Below, piece after piece: positions 1 through 10,900 of a stretch of DNA of 56,471 nt (position 1 is the first letter of the stretch; every line of letters begins with the position of its first letter). This DNA comes from Bacteroidales bacterium (GTDB lineage Bacteria > Bacteroidota > Bacteroidia > Bacteroidales > Paludibacteraceae), in contig CAAFXN010000080.1 in NCBI GenBank assembly GCA_900766775.1, positions 1 to 56,471 on the forward strand, given 5' to 3'. The notes below the pieces were generated by a model. It ran no database searches and was not told where the DNA came from. It was given only the letters and a program-made list of their open reading frames with translations. The position numbers and the translations under genes were made by a program.

Positions 1-116
1 CCTTCGAGAGCTTCTTACCCAATCCAAAGACTCAAATTCTTCCAATCAAAATGTCAAAGAACAAACGTTATTTAACGATTTATAAATTTAATGCGAAATT
101 TATCGCAACAGTACTA

Positions 117-141
117 ATAATTCATAATTCATAATTGTAAT
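117..141 (+). repeat. Heptamer (ATAATTC) array abutting the glyQS start
   Basis: Two to three copies of the heptamer ATAATTC lie immediately before the GlyRS start codon. The same heptamer precedes the starts at 51067, 51764 and 54774. The first 116 bases of the window hold nothing else I can identify, and I see no clear TAnnTTTG promoter box there. Confidence 0.7.
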
Positions 142-1692
142 ATGGCAACGCAAGAAGAAACATTTAAGAAACTGGTGGCGCACTGCAAGGAGTACGGTTT
201 TGTATTCCCGAGTAGCGACATCTACGATGGACTGGGCGCTGTGTATGACTATGGTCAGAACGGCGTGGAACTGAAGAACAACATCAAGAAATACTGGTGG
301 GATTCGATGACCCTGCTGCACGAGAACATCGTGGGCATTGGCGCGGCTATCTTCATGCACCCGACGGTATGGAAAGCGAGCGGGCACGTGGATGCCTTCA
401 ACGACCCGCTGATAGACAACCGCGACTCGAAGAAACGCTATCGTGCTGACGTGCTGATAGAAGACCAGATAGCAAAAATCGAGGAGAAGATAGAGAAAGA
501 GTTGGCAAAAGCACGCAAGCGCTTCGGCGAGAACTTCGACGAGGAACTCTACAAGCAGACTAACGAGCGCGTGCATGAGCATGTGGAGCACCGCAACACG
601 CTGCATGAGCGCTACGCCAAAGCGATGAACGACAACGATTTGGCGGAGTTGAAGCAAATCATCCTCGACGAGGAGATTGTATGCCCCATCAGCGGTACGC
701 GCAACTGGACGGACGTGCGGCAGTTTAACCTGATGTTCCAGACGGAGATGGGCTCCACGGCAGACGGCGCGATGAAGATTTACCTCCGCCCCGAGACAGC
801 ACAAGGTATCTTCGTGAACTTCCTGAACGTGCAGAAGACGGGGCGCATGAAGATTCCGTTCGGTATCGCACAGATTGGTAAGGCATTCCGCAACGAGATA
901 GTGGCGCGACAGTTCGTGTTCCGTATGCGCGAGTTCGAGCAGATGGAGATGCAGTTCTTCGTTCGCCCGGGCGAGGAGTTGAAGTGGTTCGAGCACTGGA
1001 AGCAGTTCCGCCTGCGCTGGCACAAGGCGCTGGGGCTCGGCGATGAGAAATACCGCTTCCACGACCACGAGAAGTTGGCGCACTATGCGAATGCGGCTAC
1101 GGACATCGAGTTCGAGATGCCGTTCGGCTTCAAGGAGGTGGAGGGTATCCACAGCCGCACCAATTTCGACCTGTCGCAGCATGCGAAGTACAGCGGCAAG
1201 AAGATGGAGTACTTCGACCCCGAGTTGAACCAGAGTTACACACCTTACGTCATCGAGACCTCTATCGGCGTGGATCGTATGTTCCTGTCGGTGATGTGCG
1301 CCGCCTACAAGGAGGAGACGCTCGAGGGCGGGGACACGCGCGTGGTGCTGAACCTGCCGCCCGTGCTTGCACCCGTGAAGGCATGCGTGATGCCGCTCGT
1401 GAAGAAGGACGGACTGCCCGAGAAAGCCCGCGAGATACAGGAGATGTTGAAATTCGACTTCCACACCAACTACGACGAGAAGGACTCTATCGGCAAGCGC
1501 TACCGCCGTCAGGATGCTATCGGCACGCCGTTCTGTATCACCGTGGACCACGACACGCTGACCGACAACTGCGTTACTGTGCGCTACCGCGACACGATGC
1601 AGCAAGAGCGCGTGAAGATAGACGACCTGCACGCACTGATTCAGAAAGCCGTTGACCCGAAGGTGCTGTATCGGAAGATAGTGAACGGCTAA
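142..1692 (+). CDS. glyQS: Glycyl-tRNA synthetase (alpha2, single-chain type)
   Basis: Charges tRNA-Gly with glycine in the cytosol. It is a 516-residue class II synthetase of the single-polypeptide dimeric type used by Bacteroidetes rather than the alpha/beta tetramer of E. coli. Class II motif 2 is visible near residues 246-268 (FRNEIVARQFVFRMREFEQM) and motif 3 near 372-381 (TSIGVDRMFL). The C-terminal part is an anticodon-binding domain of the HGTP type. Residues about 110-165 form a charged insertion. The ATG at 142 gives the expected N-terminus (ATQEETFKKLV). It is followed by its own terminator, so it is probably monocistronic. The length matches Bacteroides homologues. Confidence 0.97.
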   Translation: MATQEETFKKLVAHCKEYGFVFPSSDIYDGLGAVYDYGQNGVELKNNIKKYWWDSMTLLHENIVGIGAAIFMHPTVWKASGHVDAFNDPLIDNRDSKKRYRADVLIEDQIAKIEEKIEKELAKARKRFGENFDEELYKQTNERVHEHVEHRNTLHERYAKAMNDNDLAELKQIILDEEIVCPISGTRNWTDVRQFNLMFQTEMGSTADGAMKIYLRPETAQGIFVNFLNVQKTGRMKIPFGIAQIGKAFRNEIVARQFVFRMREFEQMEMQFFVRPGEELKWFEHWKQFRLRWHKALGLGDEKYRFHDHEKLAHYANAATDIEFEMPFGFKEVEGIHSRTNFDLSQHAKYSGKKMEYFDPELNQSYTPYVIETSIGVDRMFLSVMCAAYKEETLEGGDTRVVLNLPPVLAPVKACVMPLVKKDGLPEKAREIQEMLKFDFHTNYDEKDSIGKRYRRQDAIGTPFCITVDHDTLTDNCVTVRYRDTMQQERVKIDDLHALIQKAVDPKVLYRKIVNG

Positions 1693-1716
1693 GGCGTAGG
1701 TCTGCCTGTTCCAGAA

Positions 1717-1760
1717 CAAGGGGCTGCCCGACATAAAAGTCAGGCAGCCTCTTGTTTGTT
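1717..1760 (+). terminator. Rho-independent-type terminator after glyQS
   Basis: Long hairpin: CAAG-G-GGCTGCC-C-GAC pairs with GTC-A-GGCAGCC-T-CTTG around an ATAAAA loop, followed by TTTGTT. It begins 25 nt after the stop codon. Confidence 0.8.
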
Positions 1761-1896
1761 ATCCATTAATTGACGTTAATTATTCGTTAATTTACCAACC
1801 GTGGGCGGGACCCCGCGTATCCAGTGAGGCGTTAGAGAAACATTCTTTCGGCGGCTAAGGTACAAAAAAGAATGATATGCACAAGGATTTGATGGA

Positions 1897-1921
1897 AAAA
1901 GGTGATAAAATTACACCTTTT
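1897..1921. terminator. Perfect 8-bp hairpin in the glyQS-pectate lyase gap
   Basis: AAAAGGTG and CACCTTTT pair around a 9-nt loop with A/T runs on both sides, so it could act in either direction. The rest of the 374-base gap (1693-2066) holds the glyQS terminator and a promoter box near 2020, and nothing else I recognise. Confidence 0.45.
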
Positions 1922-2019
1922 AGCAGCGTTTGCGGGTGTAGCATAGCGGTTTTGCGCTTTTAGTGTGTATTTTTTACAGAATATGTCAATTTCTCAACAA
2001 CTGAATCACAGTAGTGTAG

Positions 2020-2027
2020 TACCTTTG
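2020..2027 (+). promoter_or_regulatory. -7 box TACCTTTG for the pectate lyase gene
   Basis: A perfect Bacteroidetes -7 element (TAnnTTTG) lies 40 nt before the chosen start codon. I see no good TTTG at -33, so the promoter may be weak or need an activator. Confidence 0.6.
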
Positions 2028-2066
2028 CACCTGATTTCAAGTCATACAATTAAAATCACAATACCT

Positions 2067-4529
2067 ATGAAGAAATTATCTCTTTTGCTGTTGTCCGTGG
2101 CGTTCTCTCTGTCATCGATGGCAGCGGTAAGCATCACGAAGACCGCAGGCTGGTTTGAGAGCGGCTATGTAACCTGGACGAACGTGTCCGGACAATCGTA
2201 CAAAGTTTATGTTCGTCCAGAGGGCGGCACCTACACGCAGTTGGACAACGAGTTGGTGCGCGACTACGGCTCGTATGGTCGTGCGGACGCGCTGGGCTTG
2301 AAAGCCGGCAAGTACCAACTGAAAGTGGTGGCGTCGAACGGCGACGAGGCTGAGTCGGAGGTGTTCACCGCCGTGGCGCACGACCGCAACGGTTTTGCCC
2401 ACGACGGCTGGTCGGACGGTATCGGCGCATACAAGAACGACGGCACGCTGAAAGACGGCACGCGCGTGCTCTATCTGACCGCCGCCAACGCGAAGACCAT
2501 CAAGTGCAACATCATGGTGGACAAGAAAGACACCGAGATTACCGGTATTCAGGAAATCTTGGCGAAACTGGAGAAAGGCACCGAGACTCGCCCCATCTGC
2601 GTGCGTATCGTCGGCACCGTGAAGAAAGGCGACCTGGACAAGATAGGCTCCTCGTCTGAGGGCTTGCAGGTGAAGGGCAAGAACGGCACGACGCCGATGA
2701 ACCTGACCATCGAGGGCGTGGGCAACGACGCTACGGTGCACGGCTTCGGCTTCCTCGTGCGCAACGCCTGCTCGGTGGAGATGCGCAACTTCGCCAGCAT
2801 GATTTGCATGGACGACTGCATGTCGCTGGATACCGACAACCACCATGTGTGGATTCACAACATGGACTTCTTCTACGGCGGCACGGGCAGCGACTCAGAC
2901 CAAGCGAAAGGCGACGGCACGGTGGACATCAAGGGCAAGAGTTCGCACGTAACGGTTAGTTACAACCACTTCTGGGACAGCGGCAAGTGCTCGCTGGGCG
3001 GCATGAAGAGCGAGACGACGGACTGCTGGATGACCTACCACCACAACTGGTTTGACCACTCGGACAGCCGCCACCCGCGTATCCGCACGGCGTTCTACCA
3101 CTGCTACAACAACTACTACGACGGTATCTCGAAGTACGGCGTGGGCGTAACCTGCGGCGGCTCGTCGTTCGTGGAGAGCAACTATTTCCGCAACTGCAAG
3201 TACCCGATGTTGGCTTCCAAGCAGGGAACGGACGCCGAGGGCGACGGCACCTTCTCGGGGGAGAACGGCGGCGTGAACAAAGCCTACAACAACAAGATTA
3301 TCAATGCGCGCCAAGTGCTCTATTGGTCTGCGGACAAAGAGGCAAGCGGCGCATGGGATGCCGTGCTGGTGGAGACTCGCGACGGCGCGGTGAGCGCGAA
3401 GGCGCTGACGGGCGGCACGGGCTACAACAGCGCTGCCGACGAGGCGGCCCGCAAGGCGGTACCCGCTTCGGCGATTGACCCCGTGGAGGACGTGGCGCTG
3501 ATTTGCCGCGGCGAGAAAGCCGGACGCGAGGGATTAGGCGCAGGGCGTATCGACGGCGGCGACTTCCAATGGACGTTCTACTACCCCGCGCAGGACGCCA
3601 ACTACGACGTGATTACCGACCTGAAACAGGCGTTGCTGAACTACAAGTCCACCCTCGTGGGCTTCTACGGCGAGGCTGCGCTGCCTAACGGAGGCGCTAC
3701 CGAGACCGTCAACGGCGGCGACGGGAAGGGCAAGACGCAGGCTATTGACGAGAAGACTGTGAAACCCGACTGGGCAGGCGGCAGCATCTCCGACGACGGC
3801 GACCTCGTGCCGTTCATCATCGGCGCGAACGGCGACTACTACTGGTTCAACGCCGACAACGATGAGCAGACTAAGCAGTACATCGCCGACGGCACGATTA
3901 TCCTTGTGGACGGCGGCAGTTCGTATGGTTCGGAGAAGCAGGCTACCTCCTCCGATGCCTCGTTCAGCGACCCGTACACAGGCGCCATCGAGGTGAAGAA
4001 AGAGGGCTGCTACGTTACCTTCTATTGCCCCGACAGCATCACCGCCTTTGCGATGAACGCTACGCGCGCAGGCTCGGCGAAGGGCGAGATACAAGTGTCG
4101 AACGACGGTAATTCGTTCAGCAAGATAGATGCCTACGAGACCAAGAAGAAAGGCAACTTCCAGACCACCACGACGCTGAGCACCCCCGCGCTGTATGTGC
4201 GTGTAACCAACGGCTCCACGGGTACGCTCTTCATCCACGGTATCAAGGTCTTCAAGACCGGTATTCCCGAGCCGACCGAGCCGGATGAGCCCGAGAACCC
4301 CGACGAGCCGGAGAACCCCGACGAGCCTGAGAACCCCGATGAGCCAGAGAACCCCGATGAGCCAGAGAACCCCGATGAGCCTGAGAACCCCGATGAGCCT
4401 GAGAATCCCGACGAGGGTTTGAAGGACGCTTCGAGCGAGTCTGCGGCTTGCAAGGTGCTGCAAGACGGGCAGTTGCTCATCATCCGCGACGGGCACACCT
4501 ACAACATGCAGGGCGTCATGCTTCGATAG
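2067..4529 (+). CDS. Secreted pectate lyase (PL1 family) with C-terminal T9SS-type tail
   Basis: Probably cleaves polygalacturonate by beta-elimination outside the cell. The 820-aa protein starts at ATG 2067, giving a clean signal peptide (MKKLSLLLLSVAFSLSSMAA). An in-frame ATG 34 codons upstream would bury it, and the promoter box lies just inside that extension. Residues about 20-125 look like a fibronectin/Ig-type module. Residues about 140-500 are the right-handed beta-helix lyase domain, with the DGTVDIK calcium-site strand near 290 and the catalytic-arginine signature RHPRIR near 337. Residues about 560-725 are an extra beta-rich module. A PDEPEN linker (about 739-780) leads to the tail LQDGQLLIIRDGHTYNMQG, like tails of three other exported proteins here. 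The lyase assignment is strong; the exact substrate is inferred. Confidence 0.9.
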   Translation: MKKLSLLLLSVAFSLSSMAAVSITKTAGWFESGYVTWTNVSGQSYKVYVRPEGGTYTQLDNELVRDYGSYGRADALGLKAGKYQLKVVASNGDEAESEVFTAVAHDRNGFAHDGWSDGIGAYKNDGTLKDGTRVLYLTAANAKTIKCNIMVDKKDTEITGIQEILAKLEKGTETRPICVRIVGTVKKGDLDKIGSSSEGLQVKGKNGTTPMNLTIEGVGNDATVHGFGFLVRNACSVEMRNFASMICMDDCMSLDTDNHHVWIHNMDFFYGGTGSDSDQAKGDGTVDIKGKSSHVTVSYNHFWDSGKCSLGGMKSETTDCWMTYHHNWFDHSDSRHPRIRTAFYHCYNNYYDGISKYGVGVTCGGSSFVESNYFRNCKYPMLASKQGTDAEGDGTFSGENGGVNKAYNNKIINARQVLYWSADKEASGAWDAVLVETRDGAVSAKALTGGTGYNSAADEAARKAVPASAIDPVEDVALICRGEKAGREGLGAGRIDGGDFQWTFYYPAQDANYDVITDLKQALLNYKSTLVGFYGEAALPNGGATETVNGGDGKGKTQAIDEKTVKPDWAGGSISDDGDLVPFIIGANGDYYWFNADNDEQTKQYIADGTIILVDGGSSYGSEKQATSSDASFSDPYTGAIEVKKEGCYVTFYCPDSITAFAMNATRAGSAKGEIQVSNDGNSFSKIDAYETKKKGNFQTTTTLSTPALYVRVTNGSTGTLFIHGIKVFKTGIPEPTEPDEPENPDEPENPDEPENPDEPENPDEPENPDEPENPDEPENPDEGLKDASSESAACKVLQDGQLLIIRDGHTYNMQGVMLR
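4281..4406 (+). repeat. Seven 18-bp repeats encoding PDEPEN
   Basis: Seven near-identical 18-bp units encode a proline/acid-rich spacer between the catalytic part and the sorting tail of the pectate lyase. The copies differ at wobble positions. Copy number could change by slippage without breaking the frame. Confidence 0.95.
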
Positions 4530-4555
4530 AGGCTGCCCGAGCATAGTTTAGAATT

Positions 4556-4598
4556 ATGAGCGCATTGGAACTGAGTTTCAGAGCGCTCATATTTTTTT
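4556..4598 (+). terminator. Terminator after the pectate lyase gene
   Basis: A perfect 8-bp stem (ATGAGCGC/GCGCTCAT) with a 19-nt loop is followed by a run of seven T residues. It starts 27 nt after the stop codon. Confidence 0.85.
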
Positions 4599-4633
4599 AG
4601 GCAAGGGGATGTTGACTCTGTGTCTCAATCTTG

Positions 4634-4803
4634 CCCCGCCCCCTTACCCCCTCCCCGTCCCGACAGGTCGGGATAAACGAAGCGGGGTGAGGGAGTTGTA
4701 GGAAGTCGCCTCGCACACGTATGGGCTCGCACCTACGCTATTCTATATCGCCCCTTCGGGGCTTGTAGTTAGGAAGGATTGTTGGCGGAGGCGGACAGAC
4801 CGC
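4634..4803. repeat. GC-rich dispersed repeats and palindromes
   Basis: Between the pectate lyase terminator and the 127-bp repeat lie a C-rich unit (core CCCGCCCCCTTACCCCCTCC, also at 51640-51661 inverted and in variant form at 42750-42788), the palindrome TCCCGACAGGTCGGGA (4667-4682) and a small GCCCC-TTC-GGGGC hairpin near 4752. I find no gene here. Confidence 0.7.
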
Positions 4804-4930
4804 AAATCTTAATAATCGCTGTATATTAAAAAATTAGTTGTATCTTTGCAATCGATTTACATCTTTAGGTATGAAGCAAGGTCGAACAATCGTTGGTAGC
4901 GAAAACCTTATTGTACATTTTGTCCCTATA
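4804..4930 (+). repeat. 127-bp dispersed promoter-plus-leader repeat, copy A
   Basis: About 90 percent identical by eye to the last 128 bases of the window. It contains AATCTTAATAATCG, a -33-like element, about 19 nt, then TATCTTTG (a sigma-ABfr -7 box), then about 80 nt of conserved downstream sequence. Copy A could encode a 27-aa peptide from ATG 4871, but the other copy has a stop at codon 3, so the conserved part is probably RNA or leader. A transcript from here would run antisense into the 3' end of the 2746-aa gene. Confidence 0.85.
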
Positions 4931-4972
4931 TCGATACATCTAAAAACCAGATAGCTCGTACATTTTAAAATG

Positions 4973-7900
4973 TTACTTCGGGTATGTTATTCCCAAGGGC
5001 GTATAACACTGTTCACCACGGATGATAATCAATTGTCCATTACGGAATATCTTGCGTACCACGGTAGTGTTTTCTATCTCGGAAATAGAGGTGGGGGTAG
5101 AAACTATCGTGAAAAAGACTACATAGGTCTGCTGTGTACCGTTTTCAGCCGTTACCAACACATGCGCCTCTCCCGGCAACCCCGTTGCCTGCTCTATGTC
5201 GACAGTAGCCAACGGGTCAGAGGGTTCTGCAGTGAGATACGGGATGAGCGCGGTTCCTTGGGGTAGGGTGACCATGTAAGAAAACTCCTTTGCGTCAAAC
5301 GGCTCAATGGGTGTTCCATTGAAAGCCATACTCATTAGAGATGCATCACTGCTCAGCCCCATTTGGAACTCCACCGTATAAGTCGTTGTGTTGCTTCCGT
5401 CTGCAGATATCACCACCACCGATGCCTGACCTGGGAAAGTGGTCGCTTGTACGATAATGACACTCGCTCCCAAATCCGAAGATATTGCACTGATAGTAGG
5501 AATTGCGGTGGTGGATGATGGCAAAGAAACTTCATATATGAAATGGTCAGGTCGGAAGTTCTCAACACTTATGCCATTGTATGCCAATGCCGACAAAGTA
5601 GCATCCGAAGATAATTTGCGGGTAAACTTGATTGTATAAGTCAATAATGCACCAGTCTTGGCAATAACTACTACCGATGCTTGTCCAGGCAAAACGGTTG
5701 CTTGAATAAGCACTATACGTGATTGCGCATCGTAGGGTGTAGCCGCAATAACAGGACAATCTGTTTGCGTGGCAGGGAGTTCCACTGTATATTCCAGCAC
5801 AGCAGGGTTAAAATCCGGAACGGGAACTCCATCATACGTAATGCTCACGAGCGCTGCGTCGTGGACGAACTCCGCCCACAGGGTACTATCTTCTGTCAGG
5901 GTAATCGTACGGGGGTTCTCGGTGAGTCCGTCTGACCATCGTACAAAAGTATAGTCCGTAGCAGCATTGGCGGTAACGAACACCTCACTACCCAACAGAT
6001 AATCACCATCTCCATCTACAGTACCTCCCTCCGAAGGCGTTGCTAACAATGTCAGCCGACGTATTGCCACGAACTGTGCTTGTATGTTGTGAGAAGCAGC
6101 GACCGTAAGTTGCAACACATTAGAGGAAGCTTGTGCCCCGAGATAGTTCGCACCCTGCTCTACTCCGTCCACAATCCATCCAGCAAAAGTGAAGCCATCG
6201 TCAGCATGGGCCGTGAAACAAAGTTCCTCGCCATAAGGATAGATACCCGTGCTGTTTCCCTCTATCGTACCTCCTTGCGGTGTATCCACCTGCACACGAT
6301 ATTTTTTCTTATCGAACACCGCCACGGCTTTCATATCTCCGAGTGCAGTATAAGAACAAGTTGATACATCTGTGATTTGCTCGTCATTCACACTCCAATA
6401 GCAGAAAAGGAATCCTTCATTTGGAGATGCAGTCATGTTAAATGTCTCGCCATAGGCGATATTCTTCGGCACAACGACGGTTCCTCCATCGGCTGGCAAG
6501 ACCTTTGAAGTTAAAGATATATTACCCTCACGATACATATTCCATCCCTTTGACTTACCGCTCTTCCCTTGGAAATTTTCCATGTCTGTTATATCAGTGG
6601 TCTGAATGGTCAATTGATAATAGCCGTTCCCCGCCAAGGTATAGAGTTTGGATAGATCTATCGTATATGTTCGTTCGTTCTGCGGGGTGATGGTGATGAG
6701 TTGAGCATTGAGCGCCTCACCTTGGCAACTGATGGTGATATCATCGGTGGTGAAAGTAGCAGAGTTGATGGGCTTGTTAAAGACCACAATGAGTTCTGTT
6801 ATAGGGCTTGTTGCAAATCCATTTTCGGGAATGCCGATGATGGTATCTACCGCCAACCATGTATCCGGTGTTGGCATGAAAGTAAGTTGATAGGTCTCTG
6901 CAGAAAGGGTGGCAAAGCGGTCTGCGAAATGGATTCTATTCTCGTAGAGCGGTTGTTTACCATCTCGAAGCGTGCGGTCAGTGAGCCAGAAGTTATCCAA
7001 CGGAATGTTTTCACCATCGCTTTTTCTCACAACAGACAGCAGTGCCGCTTTGCCATAGGTGGGGTCTGCTACGGAGCCGTAGTTCCAACCTGTGGAGGAA
7101 GGAGTAACCAGCAAGGTGTATTCTGTGTTGGATATGCGCGATATCTGTGTGGCTGTGTTAATCGCTACCGACTCTGTTTCTCCATCCGTAGTATATAGCA
7201 TGTCTGGCAAGTCGTCGTCATCGATGATATCATTCGTAAGGAAGCCTAACATATCCCCCACACGCACGGCATGGATAAGTTCACGGATGGTTACCGTATC
7301 AAGCAACGAGAGGTCAGGGTTGCCACAACTGTTCACTTGCGTTGCCTTGACATCATAGTCGGTGAAGTGTCCCAAGAGCGAACTGCGGAACCACCATTGC
7401 GCGTAGGTGGTAGATTGTGCGGGGATATTCCCGAACTCTGTGGTGGTTTGCTTTCCCAGCGCGAGGGTCTTCTCCTGCCCGTTGAGTTGGGTGCTCATAA
7501 TCGCCATATTGAGGAGGAGCCCTTTCTGATTATCCACAATGGAGGGTTGCTCAGTGGTCATCCGTACATTGGTGGCATCTCCGTAGCCTTTGTTATGGAT
7601 GAGCAACGCGAACTGTGCATCAAGAGAAGGTTCTATCTCTTCGGTGAGCGGGTCATCGCCGAGGATATCGCGCTGCATGAAATAGGTGAGTTCGAGGTTG
7701 GGAGCAGGTTTGACAGTAAGCGTAACAGGAAAGAGTTCGCGGGTAACATCCAGCCCTGTGAAGGGATCTGTGTAGGTGAGTGTGCCGCCAAAGGTATAAG
7801 GTGTCTCCACCATCGGTGCCGCATACTTAGTAGGTATGAACTGTATCTTCGCCACGCCAGTTTGTTGTGCGGAGAGCGTCCATCCGGCATCGAATGCGAG

Positions 7901-10900
7901 TTCGCCGTTGAATTGGTCTATGCTTGCGAGGTTGGTTTGGAACTCATGCGCAGTAGCCACTATGCCCATGGGATCTCGAACTTCAAGATTCAAACGGATG
8001 TTCTCCATAGCATCGGTTTCATGTCCATTGAAGACGGTAAGCGTTCCTTCAAATGCCTGCCTTGTGAGTACCATCTGCTGTGAAAATTGCAGGCTGATAG
8101 AGGCACAAACGGCTTGCGATGCCTCTTCCAATCGCTCTTGCAGTTTGGTGGTTTCTGCCTGCCACATTTCTTCCATAGAACCATATCCCATGGCTCGGCA
8201 TTTATCTTCTTGCTCCAGAATGATAGCAGCACAGTCCGCAAGATGGTCCACATTTATGCAATTGGTCAGCCCTACCTGCTGTTCCTGAGGCAAATTGGAG
8301 TTGTTCAAACGTTGGATAAAGAGTTCAAACTGAGCATCGGTGATACCTGCTGGTTTATAGGCGAGGTAATCGTTTGATTGTAATGTAGTTTCTACTGATA
8401 AAGAGATGGCACTGAGCAAGTCATATAGTTCAACCGGAGAGGTGTTTTCCATCCATATAGAATCGCCAAACAGCTCAATATAGTATGCACAGTAAGCAGT
8501 TTGAGCGTCTAACATAATTTCCGCTTTACCTTGGAAATCCTGAATATAACTCGGATAGCCATTGTCTTGGTATGGCGAAGCATATCTTCCTTGCAGTGCT
8601 TGTTTAGCAGACGTGCCTTCTTTCTCACATGGTTGGAGGAAGGAATTGATACAACTGATGACCGAGATTGTAATACCTATGGCAGGGTTGACCCATTTGG
8701 AGAAAAGGCTTGCGAGACATCCTAAACCTGTTAAAGAGCAACTTATTCCGTTTTGCCTATTCCATCCTGTCACGTTTACATTTCTTGCGCAGTCTATAAT
8801 TCCCGGCAGACAGTCGTTATAGCCAGGAATAAACGACAGACCACATTCAAGAATCTTGAGCAAGAACTCATTCTGACAGGGTTCACATCCTTTGTCTTCG
8901 GTAGGAGGTCCTGCAACTATGGTGGCTATTGTACCAAATATACCACTTCCTCCTAATGTCGGAACACTACCCGGCGAAGAAGGATAATAGGGATTCGGTA
9001 TTTCTTCACCATAAGTGGGCGGATATTTTATGATTTCCCAAGTAGTGGAATCTTTGCTATTGCATGCACCCACTTGCATAGCAACATCGTATCGATGCCA
9101 TCGTCTATCGTTACCGCAGTCCCAATAATATAGTGTTCCTACTTGTCCGACACAAGGATCATTATCTATCGGTTTATTGCTCGTGGGGGGGAGTAGTTTC
9201 GTTTTGATGGGAGCAACGGAGGCTTCTTCTTGCGCGGGTTCGTCTATTGCGGTATTCGTAGTATTGGTTACGCGAACAGGTATCTGCACACTCTGCTGCG
9301 GCGCCAATCGGAAAGGTTCATTGTAACTCAATGCCTCAAACTGCAGTACGGAGAAGTCGGAAGGAAGAACGAGCGACACATCTTCGGCAGTGATAAGTCC
9401 TTTATTGGTGAGTACGGCGTAGAAAATCAGCGATTCGCCGTCGCCCAATTCCTTCGCAGGGATGCTGTTTGGCATCGTGAGTTCTACCACAGGTACGGGC
9501 ACATTGGTCTCGTACTGAACAGTGGTTGTGATGTCATACTCATCTTCTATCTCCGTCTCTTCCACTTGAAAATCTACCCGTATTGCTTCGATACTAAGGT
9601 TGATAACCGTCTTCGTCTCTGTCCCCGGGTCTACTAAGATGTTCTTCCGATAGGAGCTATGCCCGTTGGCGGTAACATCGAGCACATAGTAGCCTTCCTG
9701 CAATTCGGTAGTGAAAAGCCCGTTTTCATCGGTTGTACCTTCGGCAATAGTCTTCCCCGTGGTGGGATGACTCACTCGCACGGCGGCTCCCCGCAGGTGG
9801 GGTGCCTCTGCGGTGTAGTAGGTGTTCTCATCGCACACATCCACCACGAGTGTGCCCATTGATTCCGATACGGGCGTGATGGAGAATGGCAACGATAAGC
9901 CGGAGCCATTGGCGCAGTTGATACCAATCGTTCCCGTTACGGGATAGTTGAGCGGCATGTCGTCTGTCGGTGTGAACAGCAGAATGACTTGCGCGGAATC
10001 GGCATATTGCATAGAAGGCATCTCGCGGGGCGTAGCAAGCGACATGAAAGAGGGTAACTCAAGGCTTATCTTGCCCGTTTCTCCCCTGCCAACATTTGTT
10101 AAGATAAACGAGTAAACTCGTTCTTGCCCCTTCACCATAGTAGTGTTGATACGTGCAAGTGAAGCTACGAGTGCACCCCGCGGGTTTTGACAGAAATAAT
10201 ACACGGTGATAGGCAGTTCTACCCCTTCTTCCGTCTGCGCGAGCAGCTCCACTTTGCTCCAATCGTTGCCCTCCGTCGATTGGGTGGGAGTCAGTTGATA
10301 AGTCAATGCCACACTGCTTCCTGCCGGTATCTCGGAAGGTGCTTCAATGTTGAAGGTGCAGTCTTCCGGTTTTGACACTACTTTCACGGCGAGCCCTTTC
10401 AGCGGAACATGGCAGGGGTTTTGTATGCGAATGGAGCCGGTAGCTACATCGCCTAACACCAATTGGTGTGTAATAGCGTTTGTAGAAGTACGTTTCATAC
10501 CATAGACGCTGATGGTAGCCATCGGCTCTCTTTTTCCCTCATTCGGGTAGCATGCGCCGACAGCAAATGTACCAATCTGCCATTCCTTTGGCTGGTAGTT
10601 CATTTGGAAATGCCCACTTTCGTCCGAAGTAACCGTGGTAGCATAGCGATAACCATCGTTGATAGCATATACTTCTATCGTTTGATTTGCCTGTTTCTTT
10701 CCTCCCACCTGCCCCGAAATCAGTACGCTATCGCCCACTTGATAGAGCGCTTTTTCGGTCTGTACACTTAGTTGGAAAGGCGAGATTACATCTATCTTCA
10801 GTACCTGAGAATAGTTGTTGGAATAGGACAGTTCTTTCTGCTCTTTCTTTTCGTTTGCCACTGCATACACCTGATAGGTGCCTATCTTGCTTGGAACAGG

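Noticed and set aside
100..1734. Long open frame antisense to glyQS
   Set aside because: Its codons mirror a well-conserved synthetase and the protein has no family features; typical shadow frame of a GC-rich gene.
1965..2066. N-terminal extension of the pectate lyase
   Set aside because: It would hide the signal peptide and include the promoter box at 2020-2027; ATG 2067 is better.
4871..4954. 27-aa gene in the 127-bp repeat (copy A)
   Set aside because: The other copy has a stop at codon 3 although the DNA is conserved, so selection is not on this peptide.
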